This document shows, in pieces, positions 44,397-55,937 of a stretch of 64,000 nucleotides of DNA; within the stretch, counting starts at the first letter, position 1, and each line of letters opens with the position of its first letter. The notes under the pieces were generated by a model. It made no database searches. It was given only the letters and a program-made list of their open reading frames with translations, and was not told where the DNA came from. The stretch lies in assembly GCF_001424985.1 (NCBI RefSeq), contig NZ_LMDA01000027.1:3894-67893 (forward strand). The letters are read 5' to 3'. This stretch comes from Rhizobium sp. Root1212 (GTDB lineage Bacteria; Pseudomonadota; Alphaproteobacteria; Rhizobiales; Rhizobiaceae). A program made the position numbers and the translations under genes.

Positions 44397-45728
44397 TCAG
44401 CCTTCGATGAAAATGAGCGCGGGGGTTTCGAGGAGCGCCTTGATCCGCTGGATGAAGGTGGCGGCATCCCAGCCGTCGACGATGCGGTGATCGAAGCTGG
44501 AGGAGAGGTTCATAATCTTGCGCGGCACGAACTGCGCACCATCCCAGACCGGCTTCGTCATCATCTTGTTGACGCCGACGATCGCCACTTCCGGGTGGTT
44601 GATGACCGGCGTCGTGACGATGCCGCCCATAGCCCCGAGCGAGGTGATGGTGATAGTCGAGCCGCTCAATTCCTCGCGCAGCGCCGAGCCGGTGCGCGCC
44701 GCTTCCGCAAGGCGGGTGATTTCGGCGGCGCAATCCCAGATGCCGCGGGCTTCCGCATGGCGCACCACCGGCACCATCAGGCCGGAGGGCGTCTGGGTGG
44801 CAATGCCGATATGGACGGCGCCATAGCGGGTGACAATGCCGGCATCGTCGTCGAAGGTGGCATTGACCGCCGGCTGCTCGGCAATCGTCCGCACCATCGC
44901 CTTCATCAGGAAGGGTAGCAGGGTCAGCTTCGGCTGGTCCGGCTTGCGGCCGTTGTTCATCGCCATGCGCAGGTCTTCGAGGTCGGTGACATCCACTTCC
45001 TCGACATAAGTAATGTGAGGAATGCGCGAGGCCGCCAGCGTCATCTTCTCGGCAATGCGGCGGCGCAGGCCGGTGATCTTGATTTCCTCGGTCTTCGTGT
45101 TGCGCACGAGACCGCCGGTGAGGACCGCGGGCTGCGCGCCGCGGGCAAGGAAGCTATCGAGATCGTCATGGGTAATGCGGCCGGCCGGTCCGGTGCCCTG
45201 AACCTGACGCAGATCGACGCCGCTGTCGCGGGCACGCAGGCGCACGGCGGGGGAGGCGAGGGGTTTGGCGAGCGTATCTTCGCGGGCGGGTGCGGCGCGG
45301 TTTCCCTTCTCCGCCGCGGGCAGAAGGTGGCCCGAAGGGCCGGATGAGGGGGCCGGCTTGCTCTGAGTTTGCGAAGATACCCCCTCATCCGCCCTTTGGG
45401 TACCTTCTCCCCGTGGAGGAGAAGGGAGAAGCTGGGGTGGCTCCTGGGTAAAAGCGGCTGTTTCCGGTTCGTCAGTTTCTTCCACCGCATCGGTCTCGAT
45501 GCGGATCAGCGGCGCCTTCACGGCGATCTTGTCGCCGATCTCGCCGCCGAGCCATTTCACCGTGCCGGTGACGGGGGAGGGGATTTCCACGGTCGCCTTG
45601 TCGGTCATCACGGCAGCGACGACCATATCCTCGCGCACGGGATCGCCGGGTTTCACATGCCATTCGACAAGCTCGGCCTCGGCCACGCCTTCGCCGACAT
45701 CCGGCATCTTGATGGTGAATTCGCCCAT
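44397..45728 (-). CDS. bkdB: Branched-chain 2-oxoacid dehydrogenase E2 (lipoamide acyltransferase)
   Basis: A 443-residue E2. The lipoyl domain covers residues 1-80 with the lipoylated Lys44 in T-D-K-A-T-V-E. The E3/E1-binding domain is at about 148-185 ([15 protein letters not shown]). The catalytic domain covers about 210-443 with the H-R-I-V-D-G motif near the end. The linker between the first two domains (about 99-142) is encoded by a RIME-like palindromic repeat read in frame, replacing the usual Ala/Pro linker. No stop or frameshift results. Confidence 0.92.
   Translation of the reverse strand: MGEFTIKMPDVGEGVAEAELVEWHVKPGDPVREDMVVAAVMTDKATVEIPSPVTGTVKWLGGEIGDKIAVKAPLIRIETDAVEETDEPETAAFTQEPPQLLPSPPRGEGTQRADEGVSSQTQSKPAPSSGPSGHLLPAAEKGNRAAPAREDTLAKPLASPAVRLRARDSGVDLRQVQGTGPAGRITHDDLDSFLARGAQPAVLTGGLVRNTKTEEIKITGLRRRIAEKMTLAASRIPHITYVEEVDVTDLEDLRMAMNNGRKPDQPKLTLLPFLMKAMVRTIAEQPAVNATFDDDAGIVTRYGAVHIGIATQTPSGLMVPVVRHAEARGIWDCAAEITRLAEAARTGSALREELSGSTITITSLGAMGGIVTTPVINHPEVAIVGVNKMMTKPVWDGAQFVPRKIMNLSSSFDHRIVDGWDAATFIQRIKALLETPALIFIEG
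45303..45432. repeat. RIME-like palindromic repeat inside the E2 coding sequence
   Basis: The block has the two-arm form of the intergenic copies: C-C-C-T-T-C-T-C-C-G-C-C-G-C-G-G-G near 45304, a GGCCCGAAGGGCC arm, a spacer, CCCTCATCCGCCCTTTGGG, and a final TTCTCCCC/GGAGAAGG pair. Here it codes for E2 residues of about 99-142 without breaking the frame. Confidence 0.75.
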
Positions 45729-45732
45729 GGGT

Positions 45733-46746
45733 TCAGCCCTCCATCACTTCGGCAAGCGCCCGGCCGACGCGGGCCGGACCGGGGAAATAGTCCCACTCCT
45801 GCGCATGCGGGTAGGGCGTATCCCAGCCGGTGACGCGCACGACAGGCGCTTCCAGATGATAGAAGCAATGCTCCTGCACCAGCGCCGCGATCTCGCCGCC
45901 GAAGCCGGAGGTGAGCGTCGCCTCATGCACGACGACGCAGCGCCCGGTCTTCTGCACGGATTGCAGGATCGTATCGAGATCGAGCGGGGTGAGGCTGCGC
46001 AGGTCGATCACCTCGGCATCGATGCCGGTTTCCTCGGCCGCCGCCAGCGCCACATGGACCATGGTGCCATAGGCGATGACGGTGACGGCCGAACCCTGCC
46101 GGCGGATATCCGCCTTGCCGATCGGGATCGTGTAATAACCTTCCGGCACCTCGCCCAGTTCATGCTTCGACCAGGGCGTCACCGGCTTTTCGTGGTGACC
46201 GTCGAAGGGGCCGTTATAAAGCCGTTTCGGTTCCAGGAAGATCACCGGGTCCGGGTCCTCAATCGAGGCGATCAGCAGGCCTTTCGCATCGAAGGGATTG
46301 GAGGGCACCACCACCTTCAGGCCGCAGACATGGGTAAACAGCGCCTCGGGGCTCTGGCTGTGGGTCTGGCCGCCGAAGATGCCGCCGCCGGTGGGCATGC
46401 GCACGACGATCGGGCAGGTGAAATCGCCGTTGGAGCGATAGCGGATACGGGCCGCTTCCTGGGTGATCTGGTCGTACGCCGGATACATATAATCGGCGAA
46501 CTGGATTTCGACGCAGGGTTTCAGGCCATAAGCTGCCATGCCGATCGCCGTGCCGAGAATGCCGCTCTCGTTGATCGGCGCATCGAAGCAGCGGGTCCTG
46601 CCATATTTCGCCTGCAGGCCTTGCGTGCAGCGGAAGACGCCGCCGAAATAGCCGACATCCTCGCCGAAGACGACGACATTGTCGTCGCGCCCCATGGAGA
46701 CATCCATGGCGCTGCGCACGGCTTCGATCATTGTCATTCTTGCCAT
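45733..46746 (-). CDS. bkdA2: Branched-chain 2-oxoacid dehydrogenase E1 beta
   Basis: A 337-residue transketolase-like beta subunit. G-E-D-V-G-Y-F-G-G near residue 28 and R-M-P-T-G-G-G-I-F-G-G-Q-T-H-S-Q-S near 120 (the conserved His of E1 beta) are typical. It forms the alpha2beta2 heterotetramer with the preceding gene's product, separated by a single base. The start at 46746 is taken because it directly follows the alpha stop. Confidence 0.92.
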   Translation of the reverse strand: MARMTMIEAVRSAMDVSMGRDDNVVVFGEDVGYFGGVFRCTQGLQAKYGRTRCFDAPINESGILGTAIGMAAYGLKPCVEIQFADYMYPAYDQITQEAARIRYRSNGDFTCPIVVRMPTGGGIFGGQTHSQSPEALFTHVCGLKVVVPSNPFDAKGLLIASIEDPDPVIFLEPKRLYNGPFDGHHEKPVTPWSKHELGEVPEGYYTIPIGKADIRRQGSAVTVIAYGTMVHVALAAAEETGIDAEVIDLRSLTPLDLDTILQSVQKTGRCVVVHEATLTSGFGGEIAALVQEHCFYHLEAPVVRVTGWDTPYPHAQEWDYFPGPARVGRALAEVMEG

Positions 46747-46747
46747 G

Positions 46748-49150
<2,403 letters not shown>

Positions 49151-49154
<4 letters not shown>

Positions 49155-50344
49155 GCCGCACCCCGCTCAAGGGCAACCGCCGTCGCTTCACCGCCGCCGA
49201 TGCAAAGCGCGGCCATGCCGCGCTTCAGGTCGTAACGTTCCATCGCCGCCAGCAGCGTCACCAGCACCCGCGCGCCGGAGGCGCCGATGGGGTGGCCCAG
49301 CGCGCAGGCGCCGCCATGCACATTCACCTTGTCGTGCGGCAAATCGAGATCGCGCATCGCCGCCATGGTGACGACGGCAAAGGCTTCGTTGATTTCGAAG
49401 AGATCGACATCGGATAGCGCCCAGCCGCTGCGTTCGGAGAGTTTTTGCAGCGCGCCGATCGGCGCTGTCGCAAAGAGGTTCGGCGCTTGCGCATGGGAGG
49501 CATGGGCGGCAATCGTCGCCAACGGCGTCAGGCCGCGCCTTTCCGCTTCCGAGCGGCGCATCAGCACGAGGGCTGCCGCGCCATCGGAAATCGAGCTGGA
49601 ATTAGCGGCCGTCACCGTGCCATCCGGACGGAAGGCGGGTTTCAGGGTCGGGATTTTTTCGAGCCGAGCCTTGCCGGGCTGCTCATCCATGGTGACGGTC
49701 TTATCGGATTTGCCGCTCTTCAGTGTGACGGGCGTGATCTCGGCGTCGAAAAGCCCTTCGGCAATCGCTTTCTGCGCCCGTATCAGCGAGGTTACGGCAA
49801 AATCGTCCTGCGCGGGCCGTGTGAACTGATAGGCCTCGGCACATTCCTCGGCAAAACTTCCCATCAGCCGACCCTTGTCGTAGGCATCCTCCAGCCCGTC
49901 GAGGAACATATGGTCGATCACCCTCCCATGGCCGAGGCGATAGCCGCCGCGTGCCCGGTCGAGGAGATAGGGCGCATTGCTCATGCTTTCCATGCCGCCG
50001 GCAACGGCAACTGAAGCGCTGCCCACCGCGATCAGATCATGGGCCAGCATCACAGCCTTCATGCCCGAGCCGCACATCTTGTTGACCGTGCTCGCACCGG
50101 CCGAAAGCGGCAGCCTCGCACCAAGCGCCGCCTGCCGTGCCGGCGCCTGTCCCTGGCCGGCCGGCAGCACGCAGCCGAAGACGACCTCTTCGACATCGTC
50201 CGACGGCACACCGCTGCGATCCATCGCGGCGCGGATGGCGGCTGCCCCGAGTTCCGGTGCGGCCGCACCCTGCAATTCGCCCTGAAAACCGCCCATCGGC
50301 GTGCGGGCCGAACCGACGATGACGATTGGGTCCTGGAGGCTCAT
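49151..50344 (-). CDS. Acetyl-CoA acyltransferase (thiolase)
   Basis: A 397-residue biosynthetic/degradative thiolase. The acylated Cys is in N-K-M-C-G-S-G-M-K near residue 91, the His in N-E-A-F-A near 350, and the second Cys in C-I-G-G-G-E-A near 383. In isoleucine breakdown it would cleave 2-methylacetoacetyl-CoA to propionyl-CoA and acetyl-CoA. Chain preference is not readable from the sequence. Overlaps the acyl-CoA dehydrogenase by four bases. Confidence 0.92.
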
Positions 50345-50368
50345 GCGCTCTCTCCCGTTTTGTCCTGA

Positions 50369-51136
50369 TCAGCGCGCGCCCATGCGCAACGCCCCGTCGA
50401 GGCGGATCACCTCGCCGTTCAGCATGGTGTTTTCGAAGATATGGCGCACCAGCGCGGCAAATTCATGGGGGCGTCCAAGACGGGGCGGGAAGGGCACGCT
50501 CTTGCCCAGCGCCTCCTGCACCTCCGCCGGCATGCCCGCCATCATCGGCGTCTCGAAAATGCCCGGCGCAATCGCCACGACCCGTATGCCGTGGCGGGCA
50601 AGCTCGCGCGCGACCGGCAGCGTCATGCCGGCGACACCGGCCTTGGAGGCGGAATAGGCGGCCTGACCGATCTGTCCATCAAAGGCGGCGACGGAGGCGG
50701 TATTGACGATGACGCCGCGCTCGCCCTCGGCATCCGGCTCTTCCCGCGCCATGACCTCGGCGGCCAGCCGCATCATGTTGAAGGTGCCGACCAGATTGAT
50801 GCCGACGGTCCGGCTGAAACTTTCGAGAAGATGCGGCCCATCGCGGCCCAGCACCTTTTCCGCCGGTGCGACGCCTGCGCAATTCACCAGCCCATGGAGA
50901 TGGCCGAACTGTTCAAGCGCGGTACTGACCGCAGCCATGCCATCCGCATCCTTGGTGACATCGGCGCGCACGAAGCGGGCCGCAGAGCCCAGCTCAGCGG
51001 CGACCGCCTGACCGGCATCTGCATTGAGATCGACCAGGACAACGCATGCGCCCTCCGCCACGGCCATGCGCGCCACGGCGGCGCCAAGCCCGGAACCGGC
51101 GCCCGTCACCAGCAGCACCTTGTCGCGCATCAGCAT
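50369..51136 (-). CDS. SDR dehydrogenase, probable 2-methyl-3-hydroxybutyryl-CoA dehydrogenase
   Basis: A 255-residue short-chain dehydrogenase. The NAD motif is T-G-A-G-S-G-L-G near residue 11 and the catalytic Y-S-A-S-K near 168 with its upstream Ser (N-T-A-S-V-A). [10 protein letters not shown] and F-E-T-P-M-M place it near human HSD17B10-type enzymes. It supplies the step between hydratase and thiolase in isoleucine degradation. GGAG lies about ten bases before the ATG. First gene of the operon, facing the AraC gene. Confidence 0.88.
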   Translation of the reverse strand: MLMRDKVLLVTGAGSGLGAAVARMAVAEGACVVLVDLNADAGQAVAAELGSAARFVRADVTKDADGMAAVSTALEQFGHLHGLVNCAGVAPAEKVLGRDGPHLLESFSRTVGINLVGTFNMMRLAAEVMAREEPDAEGERGVIVNTASVAAFDGQIGQAAYSASKAGVAGMTLPVARELARHGIRVVAIAPGIFETPMMAGMPAEVQEALGKSVPFPPRLGRPHEFAALVRHIFENTMLNGEVIRLDGALRMGAR

Positions 51137-51315
51137 GACGGCACACTCCGGAATTTTTCATCGATCATGCTGCAGTCCTCCCTGCTGTGCGTGTTCGAAT
51201 GGCCGCGAAGGCCTCCCCGCCCTTGCTGCTTGCGCGAGGATTCTATGCCGGCCGCCTGTTGCAAACGATGACCGGAATGTCTCGATTTTTCGGCCAGTTT
51301 TGCCATACTGCCTTT

Positions 51316-52314
51316 ATGAACGCGCAGGATACCGACCGCCGCATGATTTCGCCTTCCTTCGTGGAGGAGGCGCTCGACAGCCTGCGCCGCGCGGGAAAGC
51401 CGGTCGCGCCGGTGCTCACCACCCTTGGCCTGCCGCCCGCCATCGATCGGCCGATCTCGGCGGAGACCTATGGCGAATTGTGGCTGGCGATCGCCACCGC
51501 GCTCGACGACGAATTCTTCGGCATGGCGGCGCGGCCGATGCGCAGCGGCAGCTTCACTTTGCTTTGCCACTGCATCCTGCATGCGCCGACGCTCGAACAT
51601 GCGTTGCGGCGGGCGCTCCGCTTTCTCGATGTCGTGCTGGAAGACCCGAGAGGCGAGTTGGTGCTGGGCGACAGCACGGCGGAAATTCTGCTGCATGATC
51701 GCGGCGCACCGCGTTCGGCCTTTGCCTATCGCACCTACTGGATCTTGCTGCACGGCATCGCCTGCTGGCTCGTCGGCCGCCGTATTCCCATCCGCCGCGT
51801 CGATTTCCGCTGTGCCGAGCCGCAGCAGGGGGCGGATTACCGGCTGTTTTTCGGTGCGCCGGTGCAGTTCGATGCCGATGTCAGCTGCCTCACGCTCGAC
51901 AGGACGGTGCTGAAGCTGCCGATCGCCCGCAGCGAACAGGCGCTAAAGCAATTCCTGCGCGGTGCGCCGGCCAATATCCTCGTGCGCTATCGCTATGATG
52001 CCGGCCTCGCCGCCGCGGTACGCCGCCGGCTGCGCCAGACACCGCCGGCAAGCTGGTCGAGCTTCGAAGCTCTGGCCGGCCAGATGCGCATGTCGCCCTC
52101 CACCCTGCGCCACCGGCTGCAGGCCGAGGGCCAGAATTTTGCCGGCATCAAGGACGATATCCGCCGCGACCTTGCCATCGACCGGCTGATGAACACGGCC
52201 GGCAGCATCAGCGAAATCGCCGCCGATCTCGGCTTTTCGGAGCCGAGCGCCTTCTATCGCGCCTTCCGCAAATGGACGGGAAAGAGCCCGGCGGAATTTC
52301 GCCGGGAGGGGTGA
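51316..52314 (+). CDS. AraC family transcriptional regulator (OruR/ArgR-type)
   Basis: A 332-residue regulator. The N-terminal Arabinose_bd (PF12625-like) domain covers about residues 20-200. The AraC helix-turn-helix pair is at about 235-330, with M-R-M-S-P-S-T-L-R-H-R-L and the second helix A-A-D-L-G-F-S-E-P-S-A-F-Y-R-A-F. The start at 51316 has a weak ribosome binding site; ATG at 51277 is an alternative. It diverges from the branched-chain operon across 179 bases and is its most likely activator. Confidence 0.85.
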   Translation: MNAQDTDRRMISPSFVEEALDSLRRAGKPVAPVLTTLGLPPAIDRPISAETYGELWLAIATALDDEFFGMAARPMRSGSFTLLCHCILHAPTLEHALRRALRFLDVVLEDPRGELVLGDSTAEILLHDRGAPRSAFAYRTYWILLHGIACWLVGRRIPIRRVDFRCAEPQQGADYRLFFGAPVQFDADVSCLTLDRTVLKLPIARSEQALKQFLRGAPANILVRYRYDAGLAAAVRRRLRQTPPASWSSFEALAGQMRMSPSTLRHRLQAEGQNFAGIKDDIRRDLAIDRLMNTAGSISEIAADLGFSEPSAFYRAFRKWTGKSPAEFRREG

Positions 52315-52614
52315 TCATGGCACGTCGTCATTGCCGACGATACCGCCTTCGCCTTCGAGAATGGCGATGCGGCGGGTCTCGGAGCGGTTGAATTTCAGCC
52401 GCACGCCGGCACCCGCGCCATTTTCAGGAAGGAACACCACGCCTGCCGCCTCCAGCGTCGTCTCCAGCAGCGAGATCGTTTCGGCATCCGGTTCGGAAAG
52501 CTTGCTTTCAAAGGCATCGATGACGTCGGCGTCGATCTTTGCCAGCCGTGCCAGCGTTTCCAGCGAGAGTTCCGAAAGCGCCCTTGCGGCCCGGCATTGC
52601 GCACCCGTGATCAT
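52315..52614 (-). CDS. Small helix-turn-helix (XRE-like) regulator
   Basis: A 99-residue protein. The N-terminal 40 residues form an XRE-type helix-turn-helix (Q-C-R-A-A-R-A-L-S-E-L-S-L-E-T-L-A). Residues 45-70 (ISLLETTLEAAGVVFLPENG) fit the tail common in rhizobial XRE proteins. Starts at 52614 after AGGGGG; longer frames upstream have no support. Its stop abuts that of the AraC gene. Targets unknown. Confidence 0.75.
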   Translation of the reverse strand: MITGAQCRAARALSELSLETLARLAKIDADVIDAFESKLSEPDAETISLLETTLEAAGVVFLPENGAGAGVRLKFNRSETRRIAILEGEGGIVGNDDVP

Positions 52615-52824
52615 CGCTACCCCCTTGATATCCATGACGTCAGATATGCAACCATAGCGCCCGCCGCCCGGTTCTGCCAAGGGTCAAGCCCTTTGCGGAA
52701 AATGTGGCGGCCGCTCTGGAGGATTGCGCGAAAGGCGGTAGATTCCCTTATGGTGGCCGGGGAGGCCACGCTGTCTTGGCAGCGTGGAGCGGCACACATC
52801 GACAAGGCCAGGGAGGGCCGCGAT

Positions 52825-53703
52825 ATGAGCACGATCGCATTCATTGGACTGGGTCATATGGGTGGCCCGATGGCTGCCAATCTCGTCAAAGCCGGCCATG
52901 CCATCAACGGCTTCGATCTGGTGCCCGCACTTCTCGATGCGGCAACGGCAACCGGCGTCACCCCCGCCGCCAGCTTGGCGGATGCCATCTCGGGCGCCGA
53001 TTGCGTCATCACCATGCTGCCCAAGGGCGAGCATGTCGTTTCCGTCTGGAAGGAGCTTTCGACGCTGGTGAGCGAGGGCACGCTGCTGATCGATTGCTCC
53101 ACGATCGATGTGGAAAGCGCCCGTGCCGCCCACGAAATGGCGGCGCTGCGCGCCTGCCCCTCGCTCGATGCACCGGTATCCGGCGGCACCAGCGGCGCGG
53201 CGGCCGGCACGCTGACCTTCATGGCCGGCGGCGCGGCCGAGGCCTTCGAGCGGGCAAAGCCGATCCTCGAAACCATGGGCCGCAAGATCGTGCATTGCGG
53301 TGGCGACGGTGCAGGGCAGGCGGCCAAGATCTGCAACAACATGATGCTCGGCATTTCGATGATCGGGGTCTGCGAAGCCTTTGCGCTCGGCGAAAAGCTC
53401 GGGCTTTCGCATCAGGCGCTGTTCGATGTCGCTTCCACATCGTCCGGCCAGTGCTGGTCGCTGACCACCTATTGCCCGGTGCCCGGCCCCGTTCCGACAT
53501 CGCCGGCCAACAACGACTACACGCCCGGTTTTGCTGCGGCGCTGATGCTGAAGGATCTGACGCTCGCCCAGCAGGCCGCCATCGCCACCGGCGCCTCGAC
53601 ACCGCTCGGTGCGGAAGCGGCGCAGATCTACAGTCTCTTTGAAAAGCAGGGCAATGGCGCGCGCGATTTTTCCGCCATTATCGAGATGTTGCGGGCGGGA
53701 TAA
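52825..53703 (+). CDS. mmsB: 3-hydroxyisobutyrate dehydrogenase
   Basis: A 292-residue NAD-dependent dehydrogenase of valine catabolism. The N-terminal G-L-G-H-M-G-G-P-M-A-A-N-L is the cofactor motif. D-A-P-V-S-G-G-T-S-G-A-A-A-G near residue 118 is the substrate site, and the catalytic Lys is in A-A-K-I-C-N-N-M. GGGAGGG precedes the ATG at 52825. It continues the pathway after the hydrolase; methylmalonate semialdehyde dehydrogenase (mmsA) is not in this window. Confidence 0.93.
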   Translation: MSTIAFIGLGHMGGPMAANLVKAGHAINGFDLVPALLDAATATGVTPAASLADAISGADCVITMLPKGEHVVSVWKELSTLVSEGTLLIDCSTIDVESARAAHEMAALRACPSLDAPVSGGTSGAAAGTLTFMAGGAAEAFERAKPILETMGRKIVHCGGDGAGQAAKICNNMMLGISMIGVCEAFALGEKLGLSHQALFDVASTSSGQCWSLTTYCPVPGPVPTSPANNDYTPGFAAALMLKDLTLAQQAAIATGASTPLGAEAAQIYSLFEKQGNGARDFSAIIEMLRAG

Positions 53704-53842
53704 GTTCGAAGCGGTCGCCGTTTACGCTAGAATCGATTGTGCGTTGCAAAACGCCGGAGCATTCGGCACTAGTATTCCCGGAATCCGCTGTTCCCGAGAA
53801 CACGCGAAAACAGTTTATGGCTCAATTTGATTTGAGGATTTG

Positions 53843-55150
53843 ATGCGTATTACGATGATTGGCGCCGGCTATGTCGGGCTTGTATCCGGTGTTTGCTTTG
53901 CCGATTTCGGCCACGACGTCATCTGCGTCGACAAAGATGAAAGCAAAGTCGAGGCCTTGAAGGCCGGCAGGATTCCGATTTTCGAGCCGGGCCTGGAGCA
54001 ACTGGTTGCACAGAATACCGCTTCCGGCCGCCTGAGCTTTTCGACGGATCTAGCGGCCTGCGTTCCGTCGAGCGATGTGATCTTCATTGCCGTCGGCACA
54101 CCCTCACGCCGTGGCGATGGCCATGCCGACCTTTCCTATGTCTATGCGGCAGCGCGCGAAGTTGCAGAGCATGTTTCCGGGTTTACCGTCATCGTCACCA
54201 AATCCACCGTCCCGGTCGGCACTGGCGATGAAGTCGAGCGGATCATGCGGGAGGCCAATCCGGCTGCCGATATCGCGGTGGTTTCCAACCCGGAATTCCT
54301 GCGCGAAGGTGCCGCCATCGACGATTTCAAGCGGCCGGACCGGATCGTCATCGGTCTCAGCGACGAGCGTGCCCGCAGCGTGATGACCGATGTTTACCGA
54401 CCGCTTTACCTCAATCAGGCGCCGCTTCTGTTTACATCGCGACGGACGTCGGAACTGATCAAATATGCCGGCAATGCCTTTCTTGCGATGAAGATCACCT
54501 TCATCAACGAAATGGCCGATCTTTGCGAGAAGGTCGGGGCCGATGTCCAGGAGGTTGCCCGCGGGATCGGCCTCGATGGACGCATCGGCTCGAAGTTCCT
54601 GCATGCCGGCCCCGGTTACGGCGGCTCCTGCTTTCCGAAGGATACCATCGCGCTGGTCAAGACAGCGCAGGATCATGAGAGCCCGGTTCGGCTGATCGAG
54701 ACGACCGTTGCGATCAACGACAACCGCAAGCGTGCGATGGGCCGCAAGGTGATCCAGGCGGCTGGCGGTGATGTGCGGGGCAAACGCATTGGCGTGCTCG
54801 GACTGACCTTCAAGCCGAACACCGACGACATGCGCGACAGCCCGGCTATCGCTGTCATCCAGACGCTGCAGGATGCCGGTGCCATCGTCACCGGCTACGA
54901 TCCCGAGGGCATGGAAAATGCCCGCAAGATCATCGAGGACATCATCTACAGCGATACGCCTTACCATGCTGCCGAAGGTGCGGATGTGCTCGTTATCGTC
55001 ACGGAATGGAACCAATTCCGGGCGCTGGACTTTGCGCGGCTGAAAAGCATCATGAATACGCCGGTGCTCGTCGATCTGCGCAATATCTACAGCAAGGAAG
55101 CCCTACAAAAACACGGCTTCAGCTATACAAGCATCGGACGGGCCGAATAA
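53843..55150 (+). CDS. ugd: UDP-glucose 6-dehydrogenase
   Basis: A 435-residue enzyme making UDP-glucuronate for surface polysaccharides. The NAD motif is G-A-G-Y-V-G-L-V near residue 7. The catalytic Cys263 is in G-Y-G-G-S-C-F-P-K-D-T and Lys is in F-L-A-M-K-I-T-F-I-N-E. GAGGA precedes the ATG at 53843 by four bases; a TTG at 53840 is less likely. It faces the exo cluster from the other strand. Succinoglycan itself does not contain uronate, so the product probably feeds another polymer. Confidence 0.93.
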   Translation: MRITMIGAGYVGLVSGVCFADFGHDVICVDKDESKVEALKAGRIPIFEPGLEQLVAQNTASGRLSFSTDLAACVPSSDVIFIAVGTPSRRGDGHADLSYVYAAAREVAEHVSGFTVIVTKSTVPVGTGDEVERIMREANPAADIAVVSNPEFLREGAAIDDFKRPDRIVIGLSDERARSVMTDVYRPLYLNQAPLLFTSRRTSELIKYAGNAFLAMKITFINEMADLCEKVGADVQEVARGIGLDGRIGSKFLHAGPGYGGSCFPKDTIALVKTAQDHESPVRLIETTVAINDNRKRAMGRKVIQAAGGDVRGKRIGVLGLTFKPNTDDMRDSPAIAVIQTLQDAGAIVTGYDPEGMENARKIIEDIIYSDTPYHAAEGADVLVIVTEWNQFRALDFARLKSIMNTPVLVDLRNIYSKEALQKHGFSYTSIGRAE

Positions 55151-55235
55151 CGGGCTGCTTCGCAGCAGTCTCGTTACAACAAAGATCAAGCATATCGCGG
55201 CGATGGCGCATAAACGTCATTGCTGCGGTACGCCA

Positions 55236-55871
55236 TCAAACGAGCGCGGCCACCCAATCCTGCACCGCCGCCGCCATCGTCTTCAAATGATCCGCCGCGG
55301 AAAAGCCGGAAATGCTCTTGCGCGGCTTGAGGTCGTGATCGCCGTCTTCGAGCCAGAAAACGCGGATGTTTTTCGAAAGCGAATAGCCTTCCACCTCCGG
55401 CCGCGTCCCGAATTCATCGCGGGTTCCCTGCACGATAAAGGTCGGTGTCTGCAGGTTTTCGAGATGTTTCGTGCGCAGGTTTTCCGGCTTGCCCGGTGGA
55501 TGGAAAGGATAGCCGAGGCAGAGCAGACCGGCGATTCTGCCTTCGGCAAAAAGCCCGTCTGCCACCATGCTCGCAACCCGGCCGCCCATGGACTTGCCGC
55601 CGATGATGAGCGGTCCCTTTGCAGCAAGACTTTCGATGGCAACGATAAATTCGGGATTGAGTTTCTCCGCCTTCGGTGGCGGCTTTCGCACGCCTTCGCT
55701 TCGCCGTGCGGCCATGTAGCCGAACTCGAAACGGGCAACGCGGAAGCCGGCCCCGGCAAGGCTTGCGGCTGCCGCATTCATCGAAGCGGAATCCATCGGG
55801 GCGCCGGCGCCGTGGGCGAGCAGGATCGTCACTCCGGCATCCGGCTCGCCGTCGAAGATGAAATTGACCAT
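55236..55871 (-). CDS. Alpha/beta hydrolase (KANL3/Tex30-like)
   Basis: A 211-residue hydrolase. H-G-A-G-A-P-M-D near residue 20 and the nucleophile motif I-G-G-K-S-M-G-G-R-V-A near 92 are characteristic. An Asp (G-T-R-D-E-F) and a His (D-G-D-H-D-L) near 150 and 180 complete a triad. Substrate unknown. It lies between ugd and exoP in exo direction, but is separated from exoP's stop by 66 bases. A part in polysaccharide metabolism is not implied by the sequence. Confidence 0.75.
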   Translation of the reverse strand: MVNFIFDGEPDAGVTILLAHGAGAPMDSASMNAAAASLAGAGFRVARFEFGYMAARRSEGVRKPPPKAEKLNPEFIVAIESLAAKGPLIIGGKSMGGRVASMVADGLFAEGRIAGLLCLGYPFHPPGKPENLRTKHLENLQTPTFIVQGTRDEFGTRPEVEGYSLSKNIRVFWLEDGDHDLKPRKSISGFSAADHLKTMAAAVQDWVAALV

Positions 55872-55937
55872 GGCCTTCTCCCCATCCGTTGCCTCGTTTA
55901 GCCCCGTTCAGGGCCGGCGGGCAACGGGCGGAAAAGC

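Noticed and set aside
55152-55164. Hairpin GCTGCTTCGCAGC after ugd as a terminator
   Set aside because: The stem is only five base pairs and no T-run follows.
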